From assembly GCA_946061795.1 (NCBI GenBank), contig CAMGSK010000011.1, positions 1 through 17,209 of the forward strand: a stretch of 17,209 nucleotides of DNA, read 5' to 3'. Below, piece after piece: positions 17,155 through 17,209 of this stretch. The DNA comes from an uncultured Elusimicrobium sp. (GTDB lineage: Bacteria > Elusimicrobiota > Elusimicrobia > Elusimicrobiales > Elusimicrobiaceae). A program made the translations under genes and the position numbers. The notes under the pieces were generated by a model. The model did no database searches, was not told the DNA's origin, and saw nothing but the letters and a program-made list of their open reading frames with translations. How positions within the stretch are numbered: the stretch's first letter is position 1; the number at the start of each line of letters is the position of its first letter.

Positions 17155-17209
17155 ATGGCAAAGGAAAAATTTTCGCGGTCTAAGCCGCACGTGAACGTGG
17201 GAACGATCG
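17155..17209 (+). CDS. tuf: Elongation factor Tu, first 18 codons only
   Basis: The window ends inside this gene. The 18 complete codons read MAKEKFSRSKPHVNVGTI, which matches the EF-Tu N-terminus just before the P-loop (GHVDHGKT would follow). AAGGAG at 17138-17143 lies 11 bases upstream of the ATG. Its place after rpsL, rpsG and fusA is the classic str-operon order. EF-Tu delivers aminoacyl-tRNA to the ribosome as a GTP complex. Confidence 0.93.
   Translation, partial: MAKEKFSRSKPHVNVGTI

Overview
The window is a chromosomal segment from a bacterium with a Gram-negative-like RNA polymerase. The beta' trigger loop carries a large insertion and beta carries a charged helical insertion. The lone class III-signal pilin, whose mature region contains ALPQYQKAV, together with moderately GC-rich housekeeping genes, best fits a host-associated member of the Elusimicrobiota. 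That placement is inferred from protein and rRNA style, not from a search.

Layout. Positions 1-2525 are the 3' part of a 23S rRNA gene. A 230-nt structured spacer with its own promoter-like sequence follows, then 5S rRNA (about 2759-2882) and an intrinsic terminator. Positions 2935-4370 form a small accessory island. It holds an ArsR/SmtB-family regulator with a perfect inverted-repeat operator over its promoter, a second copy of that operator after the gene, a strong 15-bp inverted repeat between convergent genes, and a minus-strand pilin/pseudopilin with a leader of about 290 nt packed with alternative helices. From about 4385 to the end runs a plus-strand transcription/translation supercluster: promoter, L10-type leader, rplJ, an unusually long structured spacer, rplL, an attenuator-like hairpin and a processing-type hairpin, rpoB, rpoC, rpsL, rpsG, fusA, terminator, and the first 18 codons of tuf.

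The supercluster encodes the ribosomal stalk (L10, L7/L12), the large RNA polymerase subunits, two small-subunit proteins (S12, S7) and elongation factors G and Tu. The usual upstream partners rplK and rplA (L11, L1) are absent. An rRNA operon and two accessory genes occupy that place instead.

The protein-coding genes are ordinary. The noteworthy material is in the non-coding DNA. There are three separate structured RNA regions (23S-5S spacer, pilin leader, rplJ-rplL spacer), and two of them have perfect, mutually exclusive complementary segments of the kind seen in attenuators and riboswitches. There is also a duplicated operator with no evident second target gene, and a naturally covarying A2057-U2611 pair in the macrolide-binding region of 23S rRNA. 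All structures were found by eye; no folding or homology search was run.
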